A stretch of 64,000 nt of DNA from Xiamenia xianingshaonis (GTDB lineage: Bacteria > Actinomycetota > Coriobacteriia > Coriobacteriales > Eggerthellaceae): NCBI RefSeq assembly GCF_017945865.1, contig NZ_CP072829.1, positions 372,001 to 436,000 on the forward strand. The letters are read 5' to 3'. Positions 50,960 to 58,752 of this stretch are shown here, one piece after another. Every line of letters begins with the position of its first letter. Position 1 is the first letter of the stretch. A program made the position numbers and the translations under genes. The notes beneath the pieces are model-generated. The model had not been told where the DNA came from and ran no database searches. It saw only the letters and a program-made list of their open reading frames with translations.

Positions 50960-51662
50960 AGTGATGCTTATAGAAGACGACGAGTCCATGCGGCTGCTCA
51001 TCCGGCAGATCGCGCAGCGCGGCGGCTATGACTTCTGCTGCGCCGCGTGCGGGGAAGAGGGCTTGGCGATGCTGCGGCGCGAGCGTCCCGACCTCTTGAT
51101 CCTCGACGTGATGCTGCCCGACATCAACGGGTTTGAAATTTGCGAGATCATTCGCGGTGAGGGCCGCAAGATCCCCATCATGTTCTTGACCGCAAAGGGC
51201 GACATCGTTGACAAGACGATCGGATTCAAAGCGGGCGCCGACGACTATCTCGTGAAGCCGTTCCAGCCCGAAGAGCTGCTGCTGCGCATGAACGCGCACC
51301 TGCGACGCCGCGAGCGCGACCGCAAGCTGCGCAACGGCGGCGCGTCTCAGGCTCCTGACCGCTACCGCGTGGGCGACCTCGACATTGCGTTCGGGAAGTA
51401 CGAGGTGCACCTGCGCGGCGAGGACGTGGCCTTGTCCTCGCGCGAGGTGGAGCTGCTGGAGCTTCTCGCGTCCGATCCGGGCAGCGTGTTCACGCGCGAC
51501 CAGATTCTCGAGGCGCTGTGGGGCAGCAAGGAAGGGGCCGACCCCAACAGCATCACGGTCATGGTGCGCAAAATCCGCGAGAAGATAGAAGACGATCCCT
51601 CCAAGCCGCGCTACCTGATCACCGTGTGGCGGGTCGGCTACAAGCTGGCGGACCACCTGTAA
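50952..51662 (+). CDS. OmpR/PhoB-family response regulator
   Basis: A 236-residue two-component regulator, partner of the overlapping haem-sensor kinase. Receiver: VMLIEDDESMRLL, the phospho-acceptor in LLILDVMLPDINGFE (Asp53), LTAKG and the switch Lys in DYLVKPFQPEE. Winged-helix output: EVELLELLASDPGSVFTRDQ, PNSITVMVRKIREKIEDDPS and VWRVGYKLADHL. RBS AAGGAG lies inside the kinase 3' end. A likely target is the upstream dms operon. A long hairpin follows. Confidence 0.95.
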   Translation: MTKVMLIEDDESMRLLIRQIAQRGGYDFCCAACGEEGLAMLRRERPDLLILDVMLPDINGFEICEIIRGEGRKIPIMFLTAKGDIVDKTIGFKAGADDYLVKPFQPEELLLRMNAHLRRRERDRKLRNGGASQAPDRYRVGDLDIAFGKYEVHLRGEDVALSSREVELLELLASDPGSVFTRDQILEALWGSKEGADPNSITVMVRKIREKIEDDPSKPRYLITVWRVGYKLADHL

Positions 51663-51741
51663 GGGCCTAGGGCGCGGCGAGCGCTTGGGACGGCAAGCTT
51701 GCCGGTGGCTTGAGCAGGCGTTTTAGGCCTTGTCCGAAATT

Positions 51742-51782
51742 GCAACAAGCCCAGCGCCAGGTCATGGCGTTGGGCTTGTTGC
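51742..51782. terminator. Long hairpin between response regulator and Xre genes
   Basis: Arms GCAACAAGCCCA / TGGGCTTGTTGC plus inner pairing GCGCCA/TGGCGT. It lies between convergent genes and could serve both strands; T-runs are weak. Confidence 0.6.
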
Positions 51783-51820
51783 GAGGGAAGGGCGGAGGCG
51801 CGGCAGGCTCTCCGCTCGCT

Positions 51821-52270
51821 TTAGTCCTGCCAGTGTTTGAGCGTGGGGGCCAACGCGCCCATGAACGAGACGGCCTCGTCGCGCGACAGGTGCATCGCCT
51901 CCATGAGGAACGGGGCGGTCGTTTCGATCAGGTCCTCGATATTGTTGTAGGCGAAATTGCCATTAATCAAGCACCATTTGCAGAACTCGCCGTTTTCGGA
52001 CCCGTCGGCATTGGTTCCGTGCGGCATGTTGGGGATGCTGAACGGGGTTCCGCAGCACTGGCAAAGCTGCTCGTCGGGCAGGTCAAGCAGCTCCACGACG
52101 GGCACGTCGAGCGCGACGGCGATGAGTTTGCGCATGTCAACACCGGGTTCCGTCTCTCCCGTCTCCCAGCGACTCACCGCTTGCCGCGTCACGTACAGCT
52201 TGCTTGCCAGCTCTTGCTGGGTCACGCCGCGCTCTTTGCGCAGGCGCGGCAGGATCTCCTTGAATGCCAT
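51821..52270 (-). CDS. Xre-type HTH regulator with C-terminal zinc-ribbon-like module
   Basis: A 149-residue protein. The N-terminal HTH (LRKERGVTQQELASKLYVTRQAVSRWETGETEP) is the common Xre/Cro fold. Then VVELLDLPDEQLCQCCGTPF and EFCKWCLINGNF give two CxxC pairs likely to bind zinc. The C-terminus is a helical domain (NNIEDLIETTAPFLMEAMHL). Proteins of this architecture are common in gut Firmicutes and Coriobacteria, function unknown. ATG at 52270 follows AAAGGGA. Confidence 0.88.
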   Translation of the reverse strand: MAFKEILPRLRKERGVTQQELASKLYVTRQAVSRWETGETEPGVDMRKLIAVALDVPVVELLDLPDEQLCQCCGTPFSIPNMPHGTNADGSENGEFCKWCLINGNFAYNNIEDLIETTAPFLMEAMHLSRDEAVSFMGALAPTLKHWQD

Positions 52271-52540
52271 GGGCGTCCCTTTCTCGATGCGTGCCGCCAG
52301 TATAGGCGGGCGGCGCCGCCCCGGCAAGCAACGCGCTGTTGCTTTCGCGCGGGCTTTTGCGTCGGGGCGCACTTTCGCGAGTGGGCTTGCCTGCGATGCG
52401 ATGTCTGCGTCCTCCCGGGGGCATCCTGCGCGCTTCTGCGAGCGAGCTTGTCTATGACGTGGTGTCTGCGCCCCGGAGGACATTTTTGCGCACTTTTGTA
52501 GGCGGGGGAGGTGGTTTGGGGTCTCCGAAGCTCGTCTTCA

Positions 52541-52785
52541 ATGTGGAGAAAGTGTGTATTGGAGATTATAGGGGTCAAATTCGCAGTGCCAAGCATCAAA
52601 TTGGTTGATTTTTCCCTCGCAAAAGGGTGAAAACGGCCTTCTTGAAGCGCGAAAGGGCCGTAACACCTCAATAATAACGGTATATTTGCATAATTTTGGC
52701 GCGTCAAAAAGCTCGGCAACCGGAAAATGATGCGAAGGCAGCGAAAATCGGCCACAATAATCTCCAGCACACAACTTCTTCACAT
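52541..52785. repeat. Inverted-repeat-bounded element, copy 2 (~245 bp)
   Basis: Ends at 52541-52567 and 52759-52785 are inverted copies and match the ends of the element at 6503-6759. The interior block CCGTTATT..AAAATTATGCA, read in reverse, matches that copy at about 21 of 25 positions, so the two interiors are inverted relative to each other. It also has a CCCTCGCAAAAGGG hairpin. It fills the middle of the 633-bp gap between the Xre and tatA genes; the remainder of the gap shows no gene. Confidence 0.7.
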
Positions 52786-52903
52786 TTACAAGCATCTGCC
52801 TCATAAGCATCTGCTGCCAGCAAAAAAGCCCGCCTGTGAAAGGCGGGCCGGCGGCGTGGAGGGAGGAACCGCCGCCTTCGGATCGGCTGTGTTTTTGGTC
52901 CCC

Positions 52904-53176
52904 TTACACTTCGGTTTGAGCGGATTCGGAGGCCCCGGCCTCGATGCGCTTCACGACGCGCTTCTTTTTCGGGGTTTCTTCGACCTCTTCTTCGTATTCC
53001 TCGGACTCGTAGACTTCGTTTTCCTCGGGCTTGTCGGGAGCCATGCCCTCGCGCAGGCCTTTGACGGTCTTGCCAAGTGCATTGCCGAGTTTTGGAAGAT
53101 TCTTGGGGCCGAAGATCAGAAGAATGACGGCCAGGATGATAAGAAGTTCGGGAACACCCATGCCAAGAACTCTCAT
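52904..53176 (-). CDS. tatA: Sec-independent protein translocase TatA
   Basis: A 90-residue pore-forming subunit of the Tat export machine. A short membrane helix (GVPELLIILAVILLIFGPKN) is followed by the amphipathic helix LPKLGNALGKTVKGLREGM, with the conserved FGPKNLPKLG hinge, and an acidic then basic tail (EYEEEVEETPKKKRVVKR). ATG at 53176 follows GAGGAGG. It could export the Tat-dependent DmsA encoded 5 kb away. TatC is not in the window. Confidence 0.92.
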   Translation of the reverse strand: MRVLGMGVPELLIILAVILLIFGPKNLPKLGNALGKTVKGLREGMAPDKPEENEVYESEEYEEEVEETPKKKRVVKRIEAGASESAQTEV

Positions 53177-53513
53177 GTGCGTGCGCCTCCTCAAGCGTTC
53201 GGGATCGGTTTTTCCAGTCCGGTTTTTGTCTGGCCAAGTCTCGCTCGGCCGCTTTGCTGGATCGCACTATGCCATCGGAGGGGCGTCGCGGCTATCGTGC
53301 AAACCCCTGATTTTTGTCGTGTGAGGCCATTTTTCCGTGTCACGCGTTTGCATGACATGCCGAAAAGCCCCAGTTCAAACGCACGTAAAGCATCTGTCGG
53401 CCAAAAGGGCGAAAAACATCTGGCCTCTTGGCCCTTTCAGCCCGCCGCATCTGCTCTCGCGCCCTTTTTCGAAAGCGCATGCGACCTTGACTCCGCCCTT
53501 CCTGCCGCGCCAA

Positions 53514-53546
53514 CGCAAAAGCTGACCAAATTGGTCAGCTTTTGCG
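53514..53546. terminator. Perfect bidirectional terminator palindrome downstream of aroB
   Basis: Sixteen-base exact arms CGCAAAAGCTGACCAA / TTGGTCAGCTTTTGCG with one central base. A-run and T-run on either side allow termination in both directions. It lies 53 bp beyond the aroB stop. The rest of 53177-53598 has no supported gene. Confidence 0.75.
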
Positions 53547-53598
53547 CCCAGCCCGTGGTGCCAGCCCTGCGCCAGTTTCAGCCTTCGTCAGCGCTTCC

Positions 53599-54717
53599 CT
53601 AGCGCCCCTCCTTCGACAGCGCCCAGGCTTCCAGATGCTCCAGGATGACGTCGTCGGCGACGTTGACGATCTCCCGAACGCCGACGTCGTTCGGCACGAC
53701 GAAGCGGACCTGTCCGCCGCGGGTCTTCTTGTCGCGCTTCATGGCGTCGAGCATCGTGTCGGGCGCGGCGTGCCAGGCAAGCGCGGGAAGTCCGAGCGTG
53801 TCAAGCAGGTCGTCCTGCGTCTCCACCAGCTCGATCGGCGTGCCGACGAGCGCCGCCCCCAATCGGGCGGCAAACCGCATTCCCTCGGCCACGGCGGCTC
53901 CGTGCGAGAACGTTCCGTAGCCCGAAAGCTTCTCGATCGCGTGCCCCAGCGTGTGCCCGTAGTTCAGGCATTCTCGCACGCCGCGGCTTTCGGTCTTGTC
54001 GGCCGCCACGACGCCGGCTTTGAACACCACGCAGCGCGCAATGGCCTCTTCGACGACCGACGTTTCGCGTTTTGCCAGGTCATTCGCGTGCTCGACAAGC
54101 CAAAAGAAGAAATCGTCCGAATCGATGACCGCCGATTTCGCGATCTCCCCGCATCCGCAGGCCCATTCGCGCTCGTCAAGGGTCGCAAGCGTGGACGTGT
54201 CGGCGCACACGTATCGCGGCTGCGTGAACGTGCCGACGAGGTTTTTGCCCGCCCGCAGGTTGACGCCCGTTTTGCCGCCGACGGAAGAGTCGACCATGGA
54301 CAGCAGCGTCGTGGGCGCTTGCACGATGGGGACGCCGCGCATGAAGGTCGAGCCGACGAATCCGGCCAGGTCGCCGACGACGCCGCCGCCCAAAGCGATG
54401 ACGGCGGCATCTCTTCCGAGCCCCAGCTGCGCCATGGCCTCCCAAATCTCTTCCGCAACGGCGATCGACTTGGAGTCCTCTCCGGCGGGCACCGATATGT
54501 CGCAGCTTTTCAGATCTGCCGCCGCAAGCGCTTCCTTGCACGCCTTCAAGTACAGCGGAGCTACGTTGGAATCGGAAAGCACCAGGTAGCGGCTGACGTT
54601 TTCCAGTCCCGGCGTCGTTTTCAGCGCCGCGCCGAACGCGCCGAGCACGCCGTTTCCGATGCGCACGTCGTAGGGTTGCTCGCCGGGAACGTTGACGATC
54701 ACTTTGGTGGCAGGCAC
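53599..54717 (-). CDS. aroB: 3-Dehydroquinate synthase
   Basis: NAD- and metal-dependent enzyme of the shikimate pathway (DAHP to dehydroquinate), 372 residues. NAD loop VIALGGGVVGDLAGFVGSTFMRG, QAPTTLLSMVDSSVGGKTGVN, KNLVGTFTQPRYV and the metal-binding ECLNYGHTLGHAIEKLSGYGTFSHGAAVAEGM are all standard. GTG at 54717 follows GGAGGGC and lies inside the 3' end of aroK (19-base overlap), so translation is coupled. Last gene of aroC-aroK-aroB. Confidence 0.95.
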   Translation of the reverse strand: MPATKVIVNVPGEQPYDVRIGNGVLGAFGAALKTTPGLENVSRYLVLSDSNVAPLYLKACKEALAAADLKSCDISVPAGEDSKSIAVAEEIWEAMAQLGLGRDAAVIALGGGVVGDLAGFVGSTFMRGVPIVQAPTTLLSMVDSSVGGKTGVNLRAGKNLVGTFTQPRYVCADTSTLATLDEREWACGCGEIAKSAVIDSDDFFFWLVEHANDLAKRETSVVEEAIARCVVFKAGVVAADKTESRGVRECLNYGHTLGHAIEKLSGYGTFSHGAAVAEGMRFAARLGAALVGTPIELVETQDDLLDTLGLPALAWHAAPDTMLDAMKRDKKTRGGQVRFVVPNDVGVREIVNVADDVILEHLEAWALSKEGR

Positions 54718-55289
54718 AGGATGCCCTCCTTCTCTAGCAGGCGTTTCACTTCGTAGGCAATGGCGTTGACGGTTTTTCCCGCCGTGTCGACGGTCGCGTC
54801 GGCCACGTCGTCGTAGAGGGGCGCCCGCTCTTCGGCAAGCGCGCGGGCGTCGTCGAGGTTTTGGAAAAGGGGGCGCGTCGACTTGTCGCTGATGCGCGAG
54901 GCCGCTTCGTCGACGCCTACCCGAAGATGCACGACGAAGCCGCTTTCGCGAAGGATGACCCGATTGCGCAACATTTTGACGATGCCGCCCCCGCACGAGA
55001 CGAGCAGCGGGTCTTTGGCGGCCAGCTCGCGCAGCACGTCGGTCTCGATGTCGCGGAACCCGTCTTCGCCGACTTCGGCGAAAATATCTTTGACGCGCCG
55101 GCCCTCGCGGCGCTCGAGGTACGTGTCCATGTCGATGGCGCCCAGCCCCAGCTTGCGGGCGAGCTTGCGCGAGACCGACGTCTTCCCCGCGCCCATGAAC
55201 CCGATGAAGAACACGGGGCGCGAAAGGGCGGCGGCGGTGCGCGGTTCTGGCTGCGTAAGGGGCGCCGGTTTGGCGTTTGCGCTGGTCAT
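54699..55289 (-). CDS. aroK: Shikimate kinase
   Basis: ATP-dependent kinase of the shikimate pathway, 196 residues. Walker A FFIGFMGAGKTSVSRKLA, substrate Asp/Arg in IDMDTYLERREGR, GEDGFRDIETDVL, VSCGGGIVKML and the lid STRPLFQN. A ~25-residue N-terminal extension precedes the core. The ATG overlaps the aroC stop (ATGA), and aroB starts within its end. Confidence 0.95.
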   Translation of the reverse strand: MTSANAKPAPLTQPEPRTAAALSRPVFFIGFMGAGKTSVSRKLARKLGLGAIDMDTYLERREGRRVKDIFAEVGEDGFRDIETDVLRELAAKDPLLVSCGGGIVKMLRNRVILRESGFVVHLRVGVDEAASRISDKSTRPLFQNLDDARALAEERAPLYDDVADATVDTAGKTVNAIAYEVKRLLEKEGILCLPPK

Positions 55290-56452
55290 CGGCTTATCGT
55301 CCTGAGTCGTTCGCGGTATGCGGCCAGCGATGCCTTGATGTCGGCCATGGCGTCGCCGCCGAACTTCTCCTGGTAGGCGTCAGCCAGAACGAAGGCGACC
55401 TCGCTTTCGGCGACGACGGCGGCAGCAGGGACGGCGCATGTGTCGCTGCGCTCCTTGGACGCCTCAACCGGCTCGAGCGTATCGAGGTTCACGGTGCCAA
55501 GCGGCGTCATGAGCGTCGGGATCGGCTTCATCGCAACCGTGATGACGAGCGGGGCGCCGGTCGTCATGCCGCCTTCAAGTCCGCCGGCGTTGTTCGACGT
55601 CCGGGCGAAGGCGCCGCCTTCGAGCACGATGGGGTCATGGACTTCCGAGCCGGGGCGGCGGGCGGCCTCGAATCCTAGCCCGAACTCGACGCCTTTCATG
55701 GCGGGGATGGAGAAGAGGGCGCCTCCGAGGCGCGACGTGAGGCGGGAATTCGCCTGCTCGTAGCCGCCAAGGCCGGGAACGAGCCCGGTGACGACGACGC
55801 GGAAGACGCCTCCGAGGCTTTCGCCCTGGCTTTTGGCGCGGTCGATGGCGCGCATCATCGCTTCGGCGGCCTCTTCGTCGGGGCAGCGCACGGGGCTGCT
55901 TTCGATGGAAAGGGGCGAATAGCTTGCGGCTTTCGCGAGATCGGCGTTGCGCATGGCCGCCGGGCCGATGGAGATGACGTAGGACGTGATTTCGACGCCG
56001 AGCTCGGCGAGGAATTCGCGCGGGATGCCCGAAGCGGCGACGCGGGCGGCGGTTTCGCGGGCGCTTGCCCGTTCAAGGATGTCGCGGCAGTCGTCGGAGT
56101 TCGTCTTCATGACGCCGACCAGGTCGGCGTGGCCGGGTCGGGGGGTCACTTCGCGTTGCAGGTCGGCGGGGGGCGCGTCGAAGACGGCCATGCGGTCGGT
56201 CCAGTTTCGCCAGTCGCGGTTCTCGACGACGAACGAAACAGGGCTGCCGAGCGTGCGGCCGAAGCGCACGCCGCCGGTGATGCGGGCCGTGTCCTTTTCG
56301 ATGATCATGCGGTCGCCGCGCCCGTAGCCGGCTTGGCGGCGGGCCATGTCGGCGTTGAGGTTTGCCTCGGAAATCTTGATGCCGGCAGGAACGTCGCTCA
56401 CGATGGCCGTCAGGCACGGACCGTGGCTTTCTCCTGCAGTAACGTAGCGCAT
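55286..56452 (-). CDS. aroC: Chorismate synthase
   Basis: FMN-dependent last enzyme of the shikimate pathway (EPSP to chorismate), 388 residues. MRYVTAGESHGPCLTAIVSD, RRQAGYGRGDRM, RPGHADLVGVMKTNSDDCRDILERASARETA and GGLEGGMTTGAPLVITVAMKP are diagnostic. GAGAAAGG precedes the ATG and a TACAAT lies ~33 bp upstream. First gene of the aroC-aroK-aroB operon. Confidence 0.97.
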   Translation of the reverse strand: MRYVTAGESHGPCLTAIVSDVPAGIKISEANLNADMARRQAGYGRGDRMIIEKDTARITGGVRFGRTLGSPVSFVVENRDWRNWTDRMAVFDAPPADLQREVTPRPGHADLVGVMKTNSDDCRDILERASARETAARVAASGIPREFLAELGVEITSYVISIGPAAMRNADLAKAASYSPLSIESSPVRCPDEEAAEAMMRAIDRAKSQGESLGGVFRVVVTGLVPGLGGYEQANSRLTSRLGGALFSIPAMKGVEFGLGFEAARRPGSEVHDPIVLEGGAFARTSNNAGGLEGGMTTGAPLVITVAMKPIPTLMTPLGTVNLDTLEPVEASKERSDTCAVPAAAVVAESEVAFVLADAYQEKFGGDAMADIKASLAAYRERLRTISR

Positions 56453-56484
56453 AGGCGCCCCTTTCTCAGCTTAGAACGAGCGCC

Positions 56485-56490
56485 ATTGTA
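56485..56490 (-). promoter_or_regulatory. -10 box (TACAAT) of the aro operon
   Basis: GCGCTACAATGG on the minus strand, 33 bp before the aroC ATG. The remaining gap to 56797 holds a plus-strand TAGAAT-like box near 56683 and nothing else recognised. Confidence 0.55.
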
Positions 56491-56797
56491 GCGCAGATGC
56501 GCATGCTGCGGTCTGGCGGGGCGGCCAGCGTCGCGTTCGTGCCGCTGGTCGCGGGCGCTGCGAAGGGGCGGGCGGTCCCGGCGGCTTTCCGCTTTCCGCC
56601 CTCTGCGCGGCCAAGGCGGCGCTCCGCCCGCGCAGATGCAACCCGCGATTGCAGCCAGATTGCTGGGCCGACAGGTTTCCGCTAGAATCGCACCTGTTTA
56701 TGGCGCGGCGCAGCTGCTTCGCGCCTTGCCAGCGCCGCCGAAGACGCGTGCTGGGTTGCGCATGCGGCCTTCCGGATCCGACAGAAGTGGAAAAACC

Positions 56798-57469
56798 ATG
56801 ACCGACCCGAGGCTTTTCCAGCTGGACAAGTTCGAAGAGGAAAGCTACTTTACGCCGAAGACCTGGGGTTTTTGGCGCGGCGTCATCATGTACTTCTTCA
56901 TTTTCTCCCTGGTAGGCCATTGGATGGAAATTCCCTACTGTGCGCTCATGGACGCGTTGTTCGGCATCGTCGAGCCCGATTACGCGGCGTTCGTCGACCC
57001 GCTGCACGTGCCCTACTGGGTCTACGGGGCCGGGACCGTCGTGCTGACGCTGGTGCTTCTGCCGCTCAAGATCTCCATCGTCCGCCGCTGCAAGACGCTG
57101 TGGGGTGCTGCGCTCGGGTTTCTCGTTGCGGCCGTTGCCATCGCGGCCGTCCTTGAAACGGTGATCGGTTTGATCATCAATCAGCCGGACGCGTTCGGCG
57201 AGTACCCTTATTGGGACAACTCCCAGCTTGCCGGCAACATTCTCGGCCAGGGCTGGATCGTCAACGACATCGGGCTGGGCCTCGTTTCGCTGTTCTACGT
57301 GTGGGTCGTGTTTCCTTTCTGCCAGAAGATCTTCCTCTCCATCAGCCCGAAGGCGGCGAACCGGTTCTTCTTCATCGTCTTGGCGGTCGTCGCGCTGGCG
57401 TGCGTCAGCTGGTACGTCCCGCAGGTCTTTGCCGCCCTGGGGCTGCAAGGGGGCGTGGTGCTTTCGTAG
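56798..57469 (+). CDS. Polytopic membrane protein, putative ABC transporter permease (PF06541-like)
   Basis: A 223-residue membrane protein with about five hydrophobic helices. The opening FWRGVIMYFFIFSLVGHWME fits the family described as putative ABC-type permease (CmpB), which is common in gut Gram-positives and of unknown function. No ATPase gene accompanies it. The ATG has only a weak GTGG ribosome site. It lies between the divergent aro operon and efp. Confidence 0.7.
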   Translation: MTDPRLFQLDKFEEESYFTPKTWGFWRGVIMYFFIFSLVGHWMEIPYCALMDALFGIVEPDYAAFVDPLHVPYWVYGAGTVVLTLVLLPLKISIVRRCKTLWGAALGFLVAAVAIAAVLETVIGLIINQPDAFGEYPYWDNSQLAGNILGQGWIVNDIGLGLVSLFYVWVVFPFCQKIFLSISPKAANRFFFIVLAVVALACVSWYVPQVFAALGLQGGVVLS

Positions 57470-57598
57470 GGCCTGCGCTGGCCGGTCCCGCCCAGCCCCG
57501 CTCAGGCGAGCCGGCGCCCTGCGGCCGGCGACCGGCGCCTGGCTGCCGGCCGCTTCTTCCTTTTCTGTGAAGGACGTCGTGTCATTGACCGCAGCCGC

Positions 57599-57604
57599 TA
57601 TAAT
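57599..57604 (+). promoter_or_regulatory. -10 box (TATAAT) of efp
   Basis: CCGCTATAATCG lies 66 bp before the efp ATG. Confidence 0.6.
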
Positions 57605-57669
57605 CGAACGGTTTGAATACCAGCAACACTTGCAAGAACATATATCGTCTATGAAAGGATAGAGCTCCC

Positions 57670-58230
57670 ATGGCAATCTCTACCGCCGATTTCCGCAATG
57701 GCATGTGCATCGAATACAACGGCAAGCTGTGCACCATCGTCGAGTTCCAGCACGTCAAGCCGGGCAAGGGCGGTGCCTTCGTCCGCACGAAGCTGCGCGA
57801 CATCAAGACCGGCCGCGTGGTCGACTACACGTTCAATTCCGGCACCAAGTTCGATTCCGTCCGCCTTGAGACGCGCAAGATGCAGTATCTCTACAACGAC
57901 GGCGCCGACTACTATTTCATGGACAACGACACGTTCGAGCAGACGCCCATCGCTTCCGACATCGTCGGGACGACGGCCCAGTGGCTGAAGGAAAACGACG
58001 AGGCGAGCCTTTTGTACGCCGGTGACGAGCTCATTTCGCTCGAGCCGCAGATGTTCGTCGAGCTCGAAGTCACCGAAACCGAGCCGGGCTTCAAGGGCGA
58101 CACCGTCCAGGGCACCACGAAGCCGGCCACGCTCGAGACCGGTGCCGTCGTGCAGGTTCCGACGTTCATCAACATTGGCGACGTGCTGCAGATCGACACG
58201 CGCGACGGCCGTTTCATCAAGCGAGTGTAA
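57670..58230 (+). CDS. efp: Elongation factor P
   Basis: Three-domain translation factor that relieves ribosome stalling at proline runs, 186 residues. Domain I carries the modification loop FQHVKPGKGGAFVRTKLRD with the tip Lys33. Domains II/III include QYLYNDGADYYFMDNDTFEQ and the C-terminal GDVLQIDTRDGRFIKRV. No epmA/epmB-type modification gene is nearby. The deformylase-like gene follows 9 bp later, so the two are probably co-transcribed. Confidence 0.97.
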   Translation: MAISTADFRNGMCIEYNGKLCTIVEFQHVKPGKGGAFVRTKLRDIKTGRVVDYTFNSGTKFDSVRLETRKMQYLYNDGADYYFMDNDTFEQTPIASDIVGTTAQWLKENDEASLLYAGDELISLEPQMFVELEVTETEPGFKGDTVQGTTKPATLETGAVVQVPTFINIGDVLQIDTRDGRFIKRV

Positions 58231-58239
58231 GGATCTTCG

Positions 58240-58659
58240 ATGATCAAGGAACTTGTGACTGATGAGGGCATCCTCTCGACTCCTTGCGAGGCGGCGACCG
58301 CCGAGGACGCGCAGATCGCGCAGGACCTGCTTGACACGATCGCCTCTATCGAAGACGCGGGATGCCTTGCGGCCAACCAGATCGGGCAGACGAAGGCGAT
58401 CGCCGTCTACCTTGACGAGGCCGACGAGCCGCACGTGGTCTTCAATCCCAAGATGAAGCGGGCGCTGAACGCGTACCGGACGGTGGAGACGTGCCTGACG
58501 AAGGAAGGCGAGACGAAGGTCACCCGCTATGACCGCATGACGCTGCTGTTTGACGAGCTCAAAGACGGCGCCTTGGTTCCTTGTGAGGCGCAGCTCGAGG
58601 GCTTTACCGCCGAGCTCGCCCAGCACGCCATCGACCATTGCAAGGGCAAATACCTGTAA
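58240..58659 (+). CDS. Peptide deformylase-like protein lacking the catalytic Glu
   Basis: A 139-residue member of the peptide deformylase family. Motif 1 is GCLAANQIGQ (Cys42 where GxGLAA has Gly), motif 2 is VETCLTKEGE with the metal ligand Cys85, and motif 3 is AQHAIDHCKG: both metal-binding His (129 and 133) are kept but the general-base Glu of HExDH is Ala130. The fold and metal site should form, yet normal deformylation is doubtful. It is short compared with ~165-residue active enzymes. It lies in the efp transcript and ends at a strong terminator. It could have a different activity or bind nascent chains. Confidence 0.8.
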   Translation: MIKELVTDEGILSTPCEAATAEDAQIAQDLLDTIASIEDAGCLAANQIGQTKAIAVYLDEADEPHVVFNPKMKRALNAYRTVETCLTKEGETKVTRYDRMTLLFDELKDGALVPCEAQLEGFTAELAQHAIDHCKGKYL

Positions 58660-58677
58660 CCTCAGCCGATCAAAACG

Positions 58678-58705
58678 AAGGCGCGGACGATTCCGCGCCT
58701 TTTTT
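58678..58705 (+). terminator. Intrinsic terminator after efp-deformylase
   Basis: AAGGCGCGGA / TCCGCGCCTT arms with a four-base loop and a T-run through 58705. One of the best terminators in the window. Confidence 0.85.
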
Positions 58706-58752
58706 GCGTCTGGGGGAAGGCGCCGACTTTCGAGCTGAAAGGACCGTTTTTC

